Shown piece by piece: positions 14,217 through 23,613 of a stretch of DNA of 64,000 bases. Position 1 is the first letter of the stretch. The number at the start of each line of letters is the position of its first letter. The stretch is taken from the NCBI RefSeq assembly GCF_007746795.1, contig NZ_CP036343.1:3275369-3339368 (forward strand). The letters run 5' to 3'. The notes beneath the pieces were generated by a model, which was not told the origin of the DNA, did no database searches, and worked only from the letters and a program-made list of their open reading frames with translations. The stretch is from Gimesia algae (GTDB lineage Bacteria > Planctomycetota > Planctomycetia > Planctomycetales > Planctomycetaceae). The position numbers were made by a program, and so were the translations under genes.

Positions 14217-17126
14217 ATGCCACGTACATTGAATAAGCTGTTTCAGAGTCACATCTGCCCGCTGGTCTTTCTGTTTTCGGGATTGTTCAGCGAGTCTGTG
14301 TTGCGCGCAGAAACATTCCACGAGCATTTTGATGATACGTCCCGTGTCAGCTGGCAGGTTCGCATTGATCCGAATCAGGCTCAGAAAAAGTGGCATGTCC
14401 GCAATACGACGGTAATGCATGCCGGTGCGGCTTGTGAGCATCTGCAGGTCGCGACGGGAAACCTGGGTTCGCTGATTGAACTGTCCCATCCACTCCCCTC
14501 CAGTCGGATTATCAATGAACTGACAGTCTCACTGTGGCTGAAATCCAATCGACGCGGGACTCGCGTTGGCCTGGAAGCCGTGCTGCCTCATCAGATCGAT
14601 CCCGAAACCGGAGCGGTCGCCCGCATTTATTTAATCGGAGATACTTATTCGGAAGAAGGCAAGTGGCAGCAGTTGAAGTGCACGACAACCGAAGCGTTGG
14701 TAAATCAGTCATTAGGACTGTTACGGGGACGCAGCAAGCTCCGCCAGCTGGATACGCGTGAGATGTATGTGGAACGGGTTCTGGTGGTCACGCGTTCTTC
14801 CTCTGATCAGGTGGAATTCCTGATGGATGACCTGAAACTGACCCCGATTGTGCGTCCCAATGACTCAGTCATGCAGACGGCTGCTGCACTGAGCAAGCAG
14901 AATGCGAAACCGATCGTCGAATTCCTGCTGGACCGGGTTCAACTGGAAGGGCGACCGCTGTTTCCTCGCATGTCACGTTATCATGGCGAAAATCTGGAAT
15001 CACTGAAACAGGCTGGCCTGAATGTTATCGAGGCACCTCAGTTTGATGATTATCAGTTTCTATCCGATCTGCGGAGTCAGGGATTATGGGCGATGGCGAC
15101 TCCTCCGCGCCCGCAGGCTCAGGATGGTTCGTTTCTGCCTTCCCGCGATGCAACACTGATTCCGTTTGATGAGCAGACAGCGCCCATCATTTTCTGGTAT
15201 CTGGGAACGCAAATCCCGGGTAGTAAATGGACTGAAATCCGCAGTCGCGTGGGACAGATTCAAAGTGCTGACCAGCAGTTCAAGCGTCCTATTATGGCAG
15301 ACGTGCTCGGGAAAGAGCGACAGATTGCCCGGGAAGTTTCGATGATTGGTTCCAGCCCGCGTATTCTAAACAGTGATATCAGCCTGCTGGAATATCGCGA
15401 TACTCTGATTGAGAAGACACGCTTTGCCCCGGGTCGTTTTCTCTGGACCTGGGTCCAGACAGAACCGACGTTTGCCAATGCCCGCTGGCGTGATTCTTCC
15501 AATCGAATTCCGATTGTCATTGAGCCTGAGCAGATTCGACTGCAGGTTTACGCGACTCTGTCAGCCGGTTGCCGGGCCGTCGGGTACTGGACGACAAACC
15601 GCCTGGATGATACGAGCGCTCCGGGTGCGCTGGAGCGAAAACTGGTGATCGAGCAATTGAATCGTGAGATTGATCTGATCGAGCCATGGCTGGCAACAGG
15701 TTCTGTGGTTTCTCATGTTCCGTTTCGGCTTAAACAAAAGGAAACACCCCGGATCACCCAGTTAGGGGTCGACTTCAAGCGATCCAGTTCCGATCGACTG
15801 CAGATAAATGAACAGCTGTCTGAACGGGAAATGCAGTTACAACGCGAAAAAGCAGCGGCTGCTGAAATGCAGGCGGCTGTCATTCGTTCTGAGTATGGCA
15901 CTTTGATACTGCCGGTCTGGTATCGCAATGGTGGCCAGTTCGTCCCCGATCAGATGGCGGGGAACGATGCAACCATTGTCATTCCTGGCGGCAATGTATC
16001 CGCATCCGTGTGGGAATTGAGCACGACGAAGATCAAAAACTTAGATCGCAAACGCGTGAATGGCGGGGTTGAAATATCGATTCCCAAATTCGATATGACG
16101 TCGATCATCATCATGACTTCCGATCAGGGATTGATCGAGAACCTGCGAAAAAAGGTAGCCATGATCAGCCCGCAGGCAGCAGAAACCAGCGTAAAACTGA
16201 GCCGCGCCAAGCTGGAACGCTGCCAGAAAACAAATGCAGAGTTGCTGGAACTGGGGGTGAGCCAGGTCGCCCGCATGGATGGGCCGGCTATTCTGGAACA
16301 GGCGCGGAAGGGGTTGAGTCAGGCTGAGTCGGCCCTTTCCAGTCAGGATTACCATGGTGCCCGCAATGCAGCCCGCGACTGCCGTCAGATGCTGCGCATC
16401 TTACAACGCATCCAATGGCGTGAAGCAACCAGAACACTTTCCTCATCGATGACGAGCCCTTATACGGTTTCGTACAGTACCTTGCCCGATCACTGGAGAA
16501 TGATCGAACAGATTGGCCGCAGTGCGAAACACATTGAACCCAACATGCTGCGTTCGGGAGATTGTGAAGACATTGACACCATGGTCGTGGAAGGCTGGAC
16601 GCATGGGCAAAATGCGATTGAGGGAACTCAGGCGATTGCAGAACTCTATCCGCGCGACAGACAATCCGGAGATTTCAGCCTGAGATTGCTGGCGGTTCCC
16701 CTGAACCGTAATGAAATTCCCAATAACATTGAAGGTCCGCTGGTGCAGCTCACAACCCCTCCTCTGGCGGTTCGCAGCGGACAAATTGTGCATGTCACTG
16801 GCTGGGTCAAGGTGTCGACTTCCATTACCGGCAACCCACTGGGTGCGACGCTGCAGGACAGTATCATGGGACCTGGTGGCGCCTTACATTGGAATGAGAA
16901 GAGTGAGTGGCAGAAAATCGATCTGATCAGGGAAGTGCCGCAAAGTGAAAACTTCATTCTGACAATGTCATTGAATGGACTGGGCGCGATTTTATTTGAT
17001 GATCTGCGGGTGATGACTTATACGCCTGAGCCTCGACTTTATCAGCAGACCCAGGGACTGGAATCCCTGCCCGCAACGACAACAGGCTCCTCGGGAGTCG
17101 AATTACTGAACAAGATTCCGAAATAG
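14217..17126 (+). CDS. Large secreted protein with TIM-barrel-like core
   Basis: 969 residues. A signal peptide ends near residue 31 (S-V-L-R-A-E). The first ~200 residues look like a jelly-roll binding domain (L-T-V-S-L-W-L-K-S-N, then F-L-M-D-D-L). Residues ~240-500 resemble a glycoside-hydrolase TIM barrel: a cycle with A-G-L-N-V-I-E-A-P, L-W-A-M-A-T-P, W-Y-L-G and R-F-L-W-T-W-V-Q, but without a clear catalytic pair. A helical, probably coiled segment follows (residues ~650-760). A second lectin-like domain (G-W-V-K-V, L-F-D-D-L-R-V) closes the protein. A surface role with polysaccharide is inferred; no family is recognised with certainty. Confidence 0.6.
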   Translation: MPRTLNKLFQSHICPLVFLFSGLFSESVLRAETFHEHFDDTSRVSWQVRIDPNQAQKKWHVRNTTVMHAGAACEHLQVATGNLGSLIELSHPLPSSRIINELTVSLWLKSNRRGTRVGLEAVLPHQIDPETGAVARIYLIGDTYSEEGKWQQLKCTTTEALVNQSLGLLRGRSKLRQLDTREMYVERVLVVTRSSSDQVEFLMDDLKLTPIVRPNDSVMQTAAALSKQNAKPIVEFLLDRVQLEGRPLFPRMSRYHGENLESLKQAGLNVIEAPQFDDYQFLSDLRSQGLWAMATPPRPQAQDGSFLPSRDATLIPFDEQTAPIIFWYLGTQIPGSKWTEIRSRVGQIQSADQQFKRPIMADVLGKERQIAREVSMIGSSPRILNSDISLLEYRDTLIEKTRFAPGRFLWTWVQTEPTFANARWRDSSNRIPIVIEPEQIRLQVYATLSAGCRAVGYWTTNRLDDTSAPGALERKLVIEQLNREIDLIEPWLATGSVVSHVPFRLKQKETPRITQLGVDFKRSSSDRLQINEQLSEREMQLQREKAAAAEMQAAVIRSEYGTLILPVWYRNGGQFVPDQMAGNDATIVIPGGNVSASVWELSTTKIKNLDRKRVNGGVEISIPKFDMTSIIIMTSDQGLIENLRKKVAMISPQAAETSVKLSRAKLERCQKTNAELLELGVSQVARMDGPAILEQARKGLSQAESALSSQDYHGARNAARDCRQMLRILQRIQWREATRTLSSSMTSPYTVSYSTLPDHWRMIEQIGRSAKHIEPNMLRSGDCEDIDTMVVEGWTHGQNAIEGTQAIAELYPRDRQSGDFSLRLLAVPLNRNEIPNNIEGPLVQLTTPPLAVRSGQIVHVTGWVKVSTSITGNPLGATLQDSIMGPGGALHWNEKSEWQKIDLIREVPQSENFILTMSLNGLGAILFDDLRVMTYTPEPRLYQQTQGLESLPATTTGSSGVELLNKIPK

Positions 17127-17653
17127 AGCCTCGAAGCTGGGGGGAAAACACGCGTTACATTACCCTGTAAAAGCGTCCCCTGCTCTCTCAGTTTTTCGTT
17201 AATCTCCGTTCAAAACAGGTATTATATCACCGGGCAGACGAAAACCTCTGTCAGGTGCGCATCACAGATTCCCCCGACACTTGAATGACAGGACAGAACT
17301 TGATAAGAAACAGTATAGAAGCAGAGTGAAAATCTGGCTCGGGGTTTTACGCTCTGCCAAACAGTTTTCAGACCGCATTCCATTTTTTACAGCAAGCGTC
17401 TCGGCATTGTTCAACAGGACTTACGTTCAAATGCGATGATGACTGTCTGGAATACGAAATTGAATCAGCGGAACCTCTGAAGCCATTCTCTCGATTATCT
17501 TTTCCGGTTTTCTGCTGTTGTCAGTCCGTGATGAAAATCGTCTTAAACATTCATCCGGAAACGACGCAGGAACAGGTCAGACAGCGTTTGTCAGATAGAT
17601 TTTAACATCATTCAGAAGTAACTTTTCACTTTTAAACTGAACAGGAAATACCA
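17127..17653. other. Long non-coding region upstream of the aldolase
   Basis: 527 bp without a gene. A TATTAT box at about 17219 lacks a good -35. A long untranslated leader for the aldolase is possible; no known riboswitch is recognised. Confidence 0.4.
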
Positions 17654-18685
17654 ATGCCGATTGCAACCCCAGCTCAATACGCAGCGATGCTGGATTCCGC
17701 TCAAGAAGGTAACTATGCCTATCCCGCGATGAATGTCACCTCGCTGACAACAATCAACGGAGCCCTGAAAGCATTTGCAGATAAGAAGTCAGACGGAATC
17801 ATTCAGGTTTCAACCGGTGGTGGTCAATTTGCTTCCGGTCTGGATCAGAAAGACGCCGTGTTAGGCGCCATCATTTTAGCAGAAGCGACTCACCGTCTGG
17901 CAGAACGTTATGATGTTCTGATCGCATTGCACACCGACCACTGTCAGCCCGGAAAAGTAGATTCGTTCCTGAAGCCGCTGATCGCAGAAACGGCTCGTCG
18001 ACGCGAAGCCGGTCTGCCGAACCTGTTCCAGTCTCACATGCTGGATGCTTCAGAACTGCCTCTCAAGGAAAACCTGGAATTATCGGTTGATCTACTCAAG
18101 CTGTGTGCGGCCAACGAAATCATTCTGGAAGTGGAAGCCGGTGTGGTTGGTGGTGAAGAAGATGGTGTCGATAACTCCGATCAGCCAGCCGACAAGCTGT
18201 ATACTTCACCAGAAGACATGGTTGCCGTTTATGAAGCACTCAACGGTCTGGGACGTTACATGTTCGCTGCTACGTTCGGCAACGTACATGGCAGCTATAA
18301 ACCAGGTGCCGTCAAACTGCGTCCAGAAATTCTGAAAGAGGGTCAGGAAGCTGTGATTGCCAAATATGGTAAGGAAGCAGAATTCGACCTGGTCTTCCAT
18401 GGCGGCTCGGGAACTCCCGAAAATCAGCTGCGGGAAACACTGGAATACGGCGTTGTGAAGATGAATATCGATACCGATACTCAGTACGCCTTCACCCGTC
18501 CTGTGGTAGATCACATGATGAAAAACTATGATGGCGTATTAAAGATTGATGGTGAAGTGGGAGTCAAGAAAGTTTACGACCCTCGCAGCTACCTGAAAGC
18601 CGGCGAAATGGGAGTCGTCCAGCGAATGAGCGAAGCCTGCGATGACCTGTTCTCCAGCGGAAAAACCATTTTCGGCAAAGTCTGA
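17654..18685 (+). CDS. fba: Class II fructose-1,6-bisphosphate aldolase
   Basis: 343 residues. It cleaves or forms fructose-1,6-bisphosphate in glycolysis and gluconeogenesis using a divalent metal, normally zinc. The metal-binding H-T-D-H-C near residue 97, E-V-E-A-G-V-V-G-G-E-E-D-G-V near 161, G-N-V-H-G near 212 and H-G-G-S-G-T near 253 are all intact, as in the longer (class IIA) aldolases. AGGAA lies 9 nt before the ATG. It is a stand-alone gene, closed by the terminator at 18721-18757. Confidence 0.96.
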   Translation: MPIATPAQYAAMLDSAQEGNYAYPAMNVTSLTTINGALKAFADKKSDGIIQVSTGGGQFASGLDQKDAVLGAIILAEATHRLAERYDVLIALHTDHCQPGKVDSFLKPLIAETARRREAGLPNLFQSHMLDASELPLKENLELSVDLLKLCAANEIILEVEAGVVGGEEDGVDNSDQPADKLYTSPEDMVAVYEALNGLGRYMFAATFGNVHGSYKPGAVKLRPEILKEGQEAVIAKYGKEAEFDLVFHGGSGTPENQLRETLEYGVVKMNIDTDTQYAFTRPVVDHMMKNYDGVLKIDGEVGVKKVYDPRSYLKAGEMGVVQRMSEACDDLFSSGKTIFGKV

Positions 18686-18720
18686 TTTGCATCTGCATTT
18701 CAGCTGAAAAACTGATTACC

Positions 18721-18757
18721 AGTGGGCTGTTTCTTTCCGAAGCAGCTCACTTTTTTT
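18721..18757 (+). terminator. Rho-independent terminator after fba
   Basis: Stem AGTGGGCTG / CAGCTCACT (one mismatch), a 12-nt loop, then seven T (18751-18757). Confidence 0.85.
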
Positions 18758-18768
18758 ATTGAGGCTGC

Positions 18769-19653
18769 CTATTTGCTGCGAACAGCTTCCATCTTGGACA
18801 TGTTGGACAGCCGCACGACCAGAATTTTCTGAATGTCCGCTTTAGAACCTTCTCCGCGGAAAAACAGGTGTCCTGCCGAATCCGGTTTGACTCCATCCGT
18901 GGCCGTGATAATTGCCATCTCGCCAACGTTCAGAGTGACCTCAAACTTCTGATTATAGAATGGGGTAGTATTCTGGCGATTTTCCAGTTGCCAGCCAATA
19001 TTCGTCGGTGTGCGGCGTAGTTGCTGTGCGCCGTAATGCACTTCGGGAGTAAACTCCAGTTTCGCCCAGCCATCCTGTACTTTATGTGCTTTGACTCGCA
19101 TCACGCAGCGGGCTTCTTCAAACTCTTTGAGTTCCTCAGGCTCTTCGTCGTCACCCGTCAGCAGTTTCAGGCTGCATTTTGGGTAGAAGTCACTGGTTTG
19201 AATATCAGTAGGCACGCCCGACCTTAACATCAGTCGTCTGCCGGAAAGCAATAATGATTCATCTTCCCGGGAAAGTCCGCCCAGATGAGACTTCAAACCG
19301 AGTAACGTCTGCAAGGCCATGGGGGGAACAGAACTCACATGTCCGACTCGCAAACCATTCTGATTCAGGTTTTCCTGGTCCATCAGTTCAATGGCTCCGA
19401 TTTCATCGACCTCGTTCCAGAGCGTCGAACCGAGCAGAGGGTCTGTGACAGGACGTTCGATGAAGACAATTTCGACCTGCATGGCATCCTGTGATACAGG
19501 AATGGCCGGCAGCTTGTTAACCGTTTGTTTCTCCGCATACTTCTTCAAACCGAACACGGCACTTTCTTCCATCAGCGCGCAGCCGGATATTTTGACGACC
19601 AGTAAAACCAGTGCCACAACCACCAAACAGGATCTGAGAGGGAGTAACTTCAT
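18769..19653 (-). CDS. Lipoprotein of unknown function
   Basis: 294 residues. The N-terminus is a lipoprotein signal with lipobox I-S-G-C near residue 25, so the mature protein is probably anchored in a membrane facing the periplasm. The rest is mixed alpha/beta and recalls secreted planctomycete proteins with short beta strands (V-E-I-V-F-I-E-R-P, L-E-F-T-P-E-V-H-Y-G). No enzyme motif is visible. It is convergent with fba and alone on its strand. Confidence 0.7.
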   Translation of the reverse strand: MKLLPLRSCLVVVALVLLVVKISGCALMEESAVFGLKKYAEKQTVNKLPAIPVSQDAMQVEIVFIERPVTDPLLGSTLWNEVDEIGAIELMDQENLNQNGLRVGHVSSVPPMALQTLLGLKSHLGGLSREDESLLLSGRRLMLRSGVPTDIQTSDFYPKCSLKLLTGDDEEPEELKEFEEARCVMRVKAHKVQDGWAKLEFTPEVHYGAQQLRRTPTNIGWQLENRQNTTPFYNQKFEVTLNVGEMAIITATDGVKPDSAGHLFFRGEGSKADIQKILVVRLSNMSKMEAVRSK

Positions 19654-19989
19654 GAAAGGTTCAAGTTGAGAGGGGTATCAGTTTGAGAGATCAGTGCGCG
19701 ACAGGATATCGCCAGTTGAATTGAGGGGCCGGGAGTTTAACGCGGATCAGATTTTATGTCAATTTGAATCTGCAGCCCCACCACATCCTGCGGAACTCGC
19801 ACAGTTCGCTCCCGAAATTACGCTACTCTGGATCAGGGAACGACTTGGGAATCCTGGCTCATATTGCCTTGTTTGTCTGCTCCAGCTATGATCAGCCTGC
19901 TTCTGTTGAACCCGACCAAATCCAATATCCAAAAGAACAGCATCTGTCGCGATCTGAGCGATTTCGACCACTGTTATTGATTCGAACTC
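19654..19989. other. Gene-free stretch between divergent genes
   Basis: 336 bp between the lipoprotein gene and ispF. It presumably holds both promoters, but no convincing -35/-10 pair or repeat was found. Confidence 0.4.
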
Positions 19990-20502
19990 ATGACATCTGC
20001 CCCTGAACCCCGGAAATATCCAGAATTGCGAATTGGCGCAGGCCAGGACTGCCATCGGCTGGAAGCAGGTTACCCGCTCATTCTGGGAGGCGTCACGATT
20101 GAGTTCGAACTCGGACTGGTGGGACACAGCGATGCTGATGTATTGTTGCATGCGATTACTGATGCTCTGCTGGGAGCAGCTGGTCTGGGTGATATCGGAG
20201 AAATGTTTCCCAACACAGACGACCGCTGGAAAGGCGCCGATTCCGGTGACCTGTTGCAAGCAGCATTCGCAGAAGTAGAGCAGGCTGGCTGGCAAATCGT
20301 AAACCTGGATTGCACTATTTCGGCAGAACGTCCTAAACTAGCCAGCTACAAGCCTCAGATCAGAAAATCAGTCGCCGAGCTACTGGATCTGGAGGAACAA
20401 CAAGTCAATATCAAAGCAAAAACGGGAGAACGCGTTGGTCCTGTCGGCAGACAGGAAGCGATGACAGCAGATGCTGTGGTTTTATTAACGCGTTCGCATT
20501 GA
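19990..20502 (+). CDS. ispF: 2-C-methyl-D-erythritol 2,4-cyclodiphosphate synthase
   Basis: 170 residues, slightly longer than typical (about 158) because of an N-terminal tail. It forms the cyclic diphosphate in the MEP route to isoprenoids. Metal ligands are seen in G-Q-D-C-H-R near residue 17 (D-x-H) and G-H-S-D-A-D-V-L-L-H-A near 50; D-I-G-E-M-F-P and K-A-K-T-G-E-R-V-G are typical. The first gene of the ispF-cysS-ruvC-ruvA run. Confidence 0.95.
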   Translation: MTSAPEPRKYPELRIGAGQDCHRLEAGYPLILGGVTIEFELGLVGHSDADVLLHAITDALLGAAGLGDIGEMFPNTDDRWKGADSGDLLQAAFAEVEQAGWQIVNLDCTISAERPKLASYKPQIRKSVAELLDLEEQQVNIKAKTGERVGPVGRQEAMTADAVVLLTRSH

Positions 20503-20518
20503 AATTTATTATCTGACT

Positions 20519-20540
20519 GAACCTGTCTTACTTCAGGTTC
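20519..20540 (+). terminator. Hairpin between ispF and cysS
   Basis: Perfect 7-bp stem GAACCTG / CAGGTTC with an 8-nt loop, followed by CTCATAATTTT. The T-tract is weak, so it may only attenuate transcription into cysS. Confidence 0.45.
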
Positions 20541-20583
20541 CTCATAATTTTGATTACAGGAAGAAATTCAGGTAACTAACACA

Positions 20584-22140
20584 ATGACACTCAGAATATA
20601 CAACACACTCAGTCGCAAAAAAGAAGATTTCCAGACGATCAAACCAGGCAAAGTTGGAATCTACCTGTGTGGTCCCACAGTTTACAAACACGCCCACATC
20701 GGGCACATGGTCGGCCCGGTCATTATTGATACGATCGCCCGCTATCTGACCTACAACAACTATGATGTCAAGTTCGTCAATAACATCACCGACATCGACG
20801 ACAAACTGATTAATAAAGCAGCCGAATTGAATATCTCTGTGGAAAAGCTGGCAGCTGAAATGACACAGGATTATTTTGATAACCTGGAAATCATGGGCGT
20901 CGATACGATTACCGATTTCCCCAAAGCCACCGACTATATCGAGCCGATGCAGGAGATCATTCAATCGCTGATTGACAAAGGCTTCGCCTATCCCCTGGAT
21001 GGTGATGTCTACTTTTCTGCTGAAGCGGACAGTAAATATGGCTGTCTCAGCGGTCGCAAAATTGAAGAAATGATCGCGGGCACTCGTGTCGAAGCTAATG
21101 ATAAAAAGAAGAACCCGGCTGATTTCGCGCTCTGGAAGAAATCGCGACCGGGTGAACCTGCCTGGGACAGTCCCTGGGGACCGGGTCGTCCAGGCTGGCA
21201 TATTGAATGTTCCGCCATGAGCCGTAAACTGCTCGGTGATTCATTTGACATTCACGGCGGTGGTCTTGATCTGATGTTCCCGCATCATGAAAACGAACGG
21301 GCACAGTCAGAATGCTGCACGGGAAAAACCTATGTCCGTTACTGGGTGCACAACGGTTTAATGCAGGCCAGTGACGCCGCTGGAAAAGTAGGTGGCCAGC
21401 ATGATCGTCACGGTGATGTCGCCGTTGATCAGCAGGCCCAGGAAGCAGACAAACTCTCAGGTTCCAAAGGTGCCGCATCGGTCAAAGAACTGTTTGCCGT
21501 CCACCCACCGGAAATCGTGCGGTTGTTTCTGCTCTCCACACATTATCGCAGCCCGATCGCGTTCAGTGATGAAAATATCCGTGAAACCGGGAAAGGTATT
21601 GAAGGCTTCTACCGCTTCTTTGAAACCTTCGAACGCATCACAGGTGAAAGTTTTTATCAGCTTCCCACATCAGAAAAGCGGGAACAGTCGACAGGCCTGA
21701 CAGGGGATCCTGCGGAATACTTCCAGCAGCTATCCGAATTGCGTCAGCGATTCCTGGAAGCGATGGATGACGACTTTAATACAGGTGGTGCCATTGGTGT
21801 GCTGTTTGAATTACGGTCGACATTAAACGCCTTGATCCATTCGCAGAATCTGGAAGGTGAAGGCAAGCAGAATCAGGAGATGGCCGAGGCGTTGAAAACC
21901 GGCGCCAGCCTGCTGAAGGAACTTTCCAACCTGCTGGGAGTGTTCCGAAAAGCACCCGCTAAAGATTCGGGTACCGATGATGGCCTGGTCAATCAACTGA
22001 TGGAATTGGTTCTGGAAATACGTAAAGATGCCCGCACCAACAAAAACTGGGACATCGCAGATAAAATCCGCGAAGGCCTTGCCGCCTGCCAGATCACTGT
22101 GGAAGATCGTCCGGAAGGCAGCTTGTGGCGACGCGGCTAA
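20584..22140 (+). CDS. cysS: Cysteinyl-tRNA synthetase
   Basis: 518 residues. The class I HIGH motif is H-I-G-H near residue 38; C-G-P-T-V-Y and C-S-A-M-S with the later H-H-E-N-E supply zinc ligands. The KMSKS loop is unusual. The expected K-M-S-K-S-L-G-N appears as K-L-S-G-S-K-G-A, and it is preceded by an insertion of roughly 20 residues rich in G, H, D and Q (about 267-287). The rest, including H-Y-R-S-P-I and the helical C-terminus, is normal. The enzyme is probably active because the gene is full length and in a housekeeping operon. It is followed by ruvC after 31 nt. Confidence 0.94.
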   Translation: MTLRIYNTLSRKKEDFQTIKPGKVGIYLCGPTVYKHAHIGHMVGPVIIDTIARYLTYNNYDVKFVNNITDIDDKLINKAAELNISVEKLAAEMTQDYFDNLEIMGVDTITDFPKATDYIEPMQEIIQSLIDKGFAYPLDGDVYFSAEADSKYGCLSGRKIEEMIAGTRVEANDKKKNPADFALWKKSRPGEPAWDSPWGPGRPGWHIECSAMSRKLLGDSFDIHGGGLDLMFPHHENERAQSECCTGKTYVRYWVHNGLMQASDAAGKVGGQHDRHGDVAVDQQAQEADKLSGSKGAASVKELFAVHPPEIVRLFLLSTHYRSPIAFSDENIRETGKGIEGFYRFFETFERITGESFYQLPTSEKREQSTGLTGDPAEYFQQLSELRQRFLEAMDDDFNTGGAIGVLFELRSTLNALIHSQNLEGEGKQNQEMAEALKTGASLLKELSNLLGVFRKAPAKDSGTDDGLVNQLMELVLEIRKDARTNKNWDIADKIREGLAACQITVEDRPEGSLWRRG

Positions 22141-22171
22141 TCACGTTTCCTGCGATCAGATTGAGCCAATT

Positions 22172-22702
22172 ATGAATCTGAATTCAACGATGGATAAAGC
22201 AGAGTTGACTACCGCGGTCCGCTTTCTGGGTATTGACCCGGGATTGAACCGGACGGGATATGCTTTGTTACAGCAGTCTGTAAAAGGTCCTGTCCTGTGT
22301 GAAGGCGGCATCATCCGTTCGAACCAGGAAGCTAATCTTGCCGCGCGTGTTCATGAAATCGCTTCCGGAATCCGGGAAGTCATTGCCGAATATCACCCGG
22401 ATGTCATGGTGATTGAGCAGGTATTTACAACTCCCCGTTTCCCCAAAAGTTCGATTATCATGGCTCATGCCCGGGGTGCGATTCTGTTCGCTGCCCATGA
22501 TGCGGGTGTGCCTGTCGTGCATTATACGCCGACCCAGATTAAAAAACTGATCACCGGCAGCGGTCGTGCTTCGAAAGAACAGATCCAGCACGCCATCAAA
22601 AGCGAGCTGGGATTAAAAACCATTCTGGAACCCAATGATGTGGCGGATGCCTTCGCGGCCGCATTATGTCATTATCACACCATCCGTGTCACCTGTTTGT
22701 GA
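22172..22702 (+). CDS. ruvC: Holliday junction resolvase RuvC
   Basis: 176 residues from the ATG at 22172; an upstream frame overlapping cysS is rejected. Catalytic acidic residues are seen in G-I-D-P-G-L-N near residue 18, V-I-E-Q-V-F near 78 and the C-terminal D-V-A-D-A-F-A-A-A. It cuts four-way junctions made by RuvAB branch migration. ruvA follows after 29 nt; ruvB is not in the window. Confidence 0.95.
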   Translation: MNLNSTMDKAELTTAVRFLGIDPGLNRTGYALLQQSVKGPVLCEGGIIRSNQEANLAARVHEIASGIREVIAEYHPDVMVIEQVFTTPRFPKSSIIMAHARGAILFAAHDAGVPVVHYTPTQIKKLITGSGRASKEQIQHAIKSELGLKTILEPNDVADAFAAALCHYHTIRVTCL

Positions 22703-22731
22703 AACAACATTTTCTTTCTAACTGAGCACCC

Positions 22732-23352
22732 ATGATTACAAATATTCGCGGCGAACTGATTGAATTGAGCTTAACCGAAGCCATTATTTCAGTCGGGGCT
22801 TTCGATTATGAAGTTTTTATTCCCGAGTTTGTCCGCCGCCAGCTTCAGCCTCTGATTGGCAGTGAAATCAGCCTGAAAACCATTCAGTACATCGAGGGAA
22901 ATCCACAGAAAGGCAGACTCACCCCCCGTATGATCGGATTTATGAGTCACGCCGAACGGGAGTTCTTTGAACTGGTCTGTTCGGTGGATGGGGTGGGAGT
23001 CAAAAAAACATTACGGGCAATGGTGCGTCCCGTCAAAGAAGTGGCGACTGCCATCGAGGAAAAAGACATCAAACAGCTCACCACTCTGCCTGGTATTGGT
23101 CCGGCAGTCGCCGAACGAATCGTCGCCAAACTCCGACGCAAAATGACAAAGTTCGCATTGATCGTCGCACAAGAATTTCCCGCAGAGGAAGGTCGCACCG
23201 ATGTCTTCAGCGAAGCCTATGAAGCGCTGCTCAGCCTGGGTTATTCGGCGACCGAAGCGCGTGCCAAAGTCGAGACCATTGCCGCAGAAGGAAAGAAATT
23301 CAAAAACATTGAAGAGTTTCTGACCACTCTCTATCAGCAGGAACGCAACTGA
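22732..23352 (+). CDS. ruvA: Holliday junction DNA helicase subunit RuvA
   Basis: 206 residues, the family length. The N-terminal OB-fold is followed by two helix-hairpin-helix motifs (V-D-G-V-G-V-K-K near residue 87 and L-P-G-I-G-P-A-V-A near 121), and the C-terminal three-helix RuvB-binding domain ends L-G-Y-S-A-T-E-A. It binds junctions as a tetramer and directs RuvB. Co-transcribed with ruvC. Confidence 0.95.
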   Translation: MITNIRGELIELSLTEAIISVGAFDYEVFIPEFVRRQLQPLIGSEISLKTIQYIEGNPQKGRLTPRMIGFMSHAEREFFELVCSVDGVGVKKTLRAMVRPVKEVATAIEEKDIKQLTTLPGIGPAVAERIVAKLRRKMTKFALIVAQEFPAEEGRTDVFSEAYEALLSLGYSATEARAKVETIAAEGKKFKNIEEFLTTLYQQERN

Positions 23353-23613
23353 CAGTCAGCAACCGTCCGCTTTTTCACTGCTATAATCCCTGCAATTGGT
23401 AGATTCGGTAAAACGTCTGCCGGAATACGCCTGTATCTGCATCTCGTGCGCTTCTGGTTTGGCGGCAGAGTCTGACTGACCTAAGTTTAAGAAATCTCTA
23501 ACTACTTGGGTATCGGTTTATGCAATCCGACCACACTCAACTCACGTCGGTTCATTCCGTTAATATCGCATGGTCAAAATTGCAAATCCTCAGGCACAGC
23601 GGCGTCTCACATT

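Noticed and set aside
20554..21201. A 215-codon minus-strand frame
   Set aside because: Antisense to cysS.
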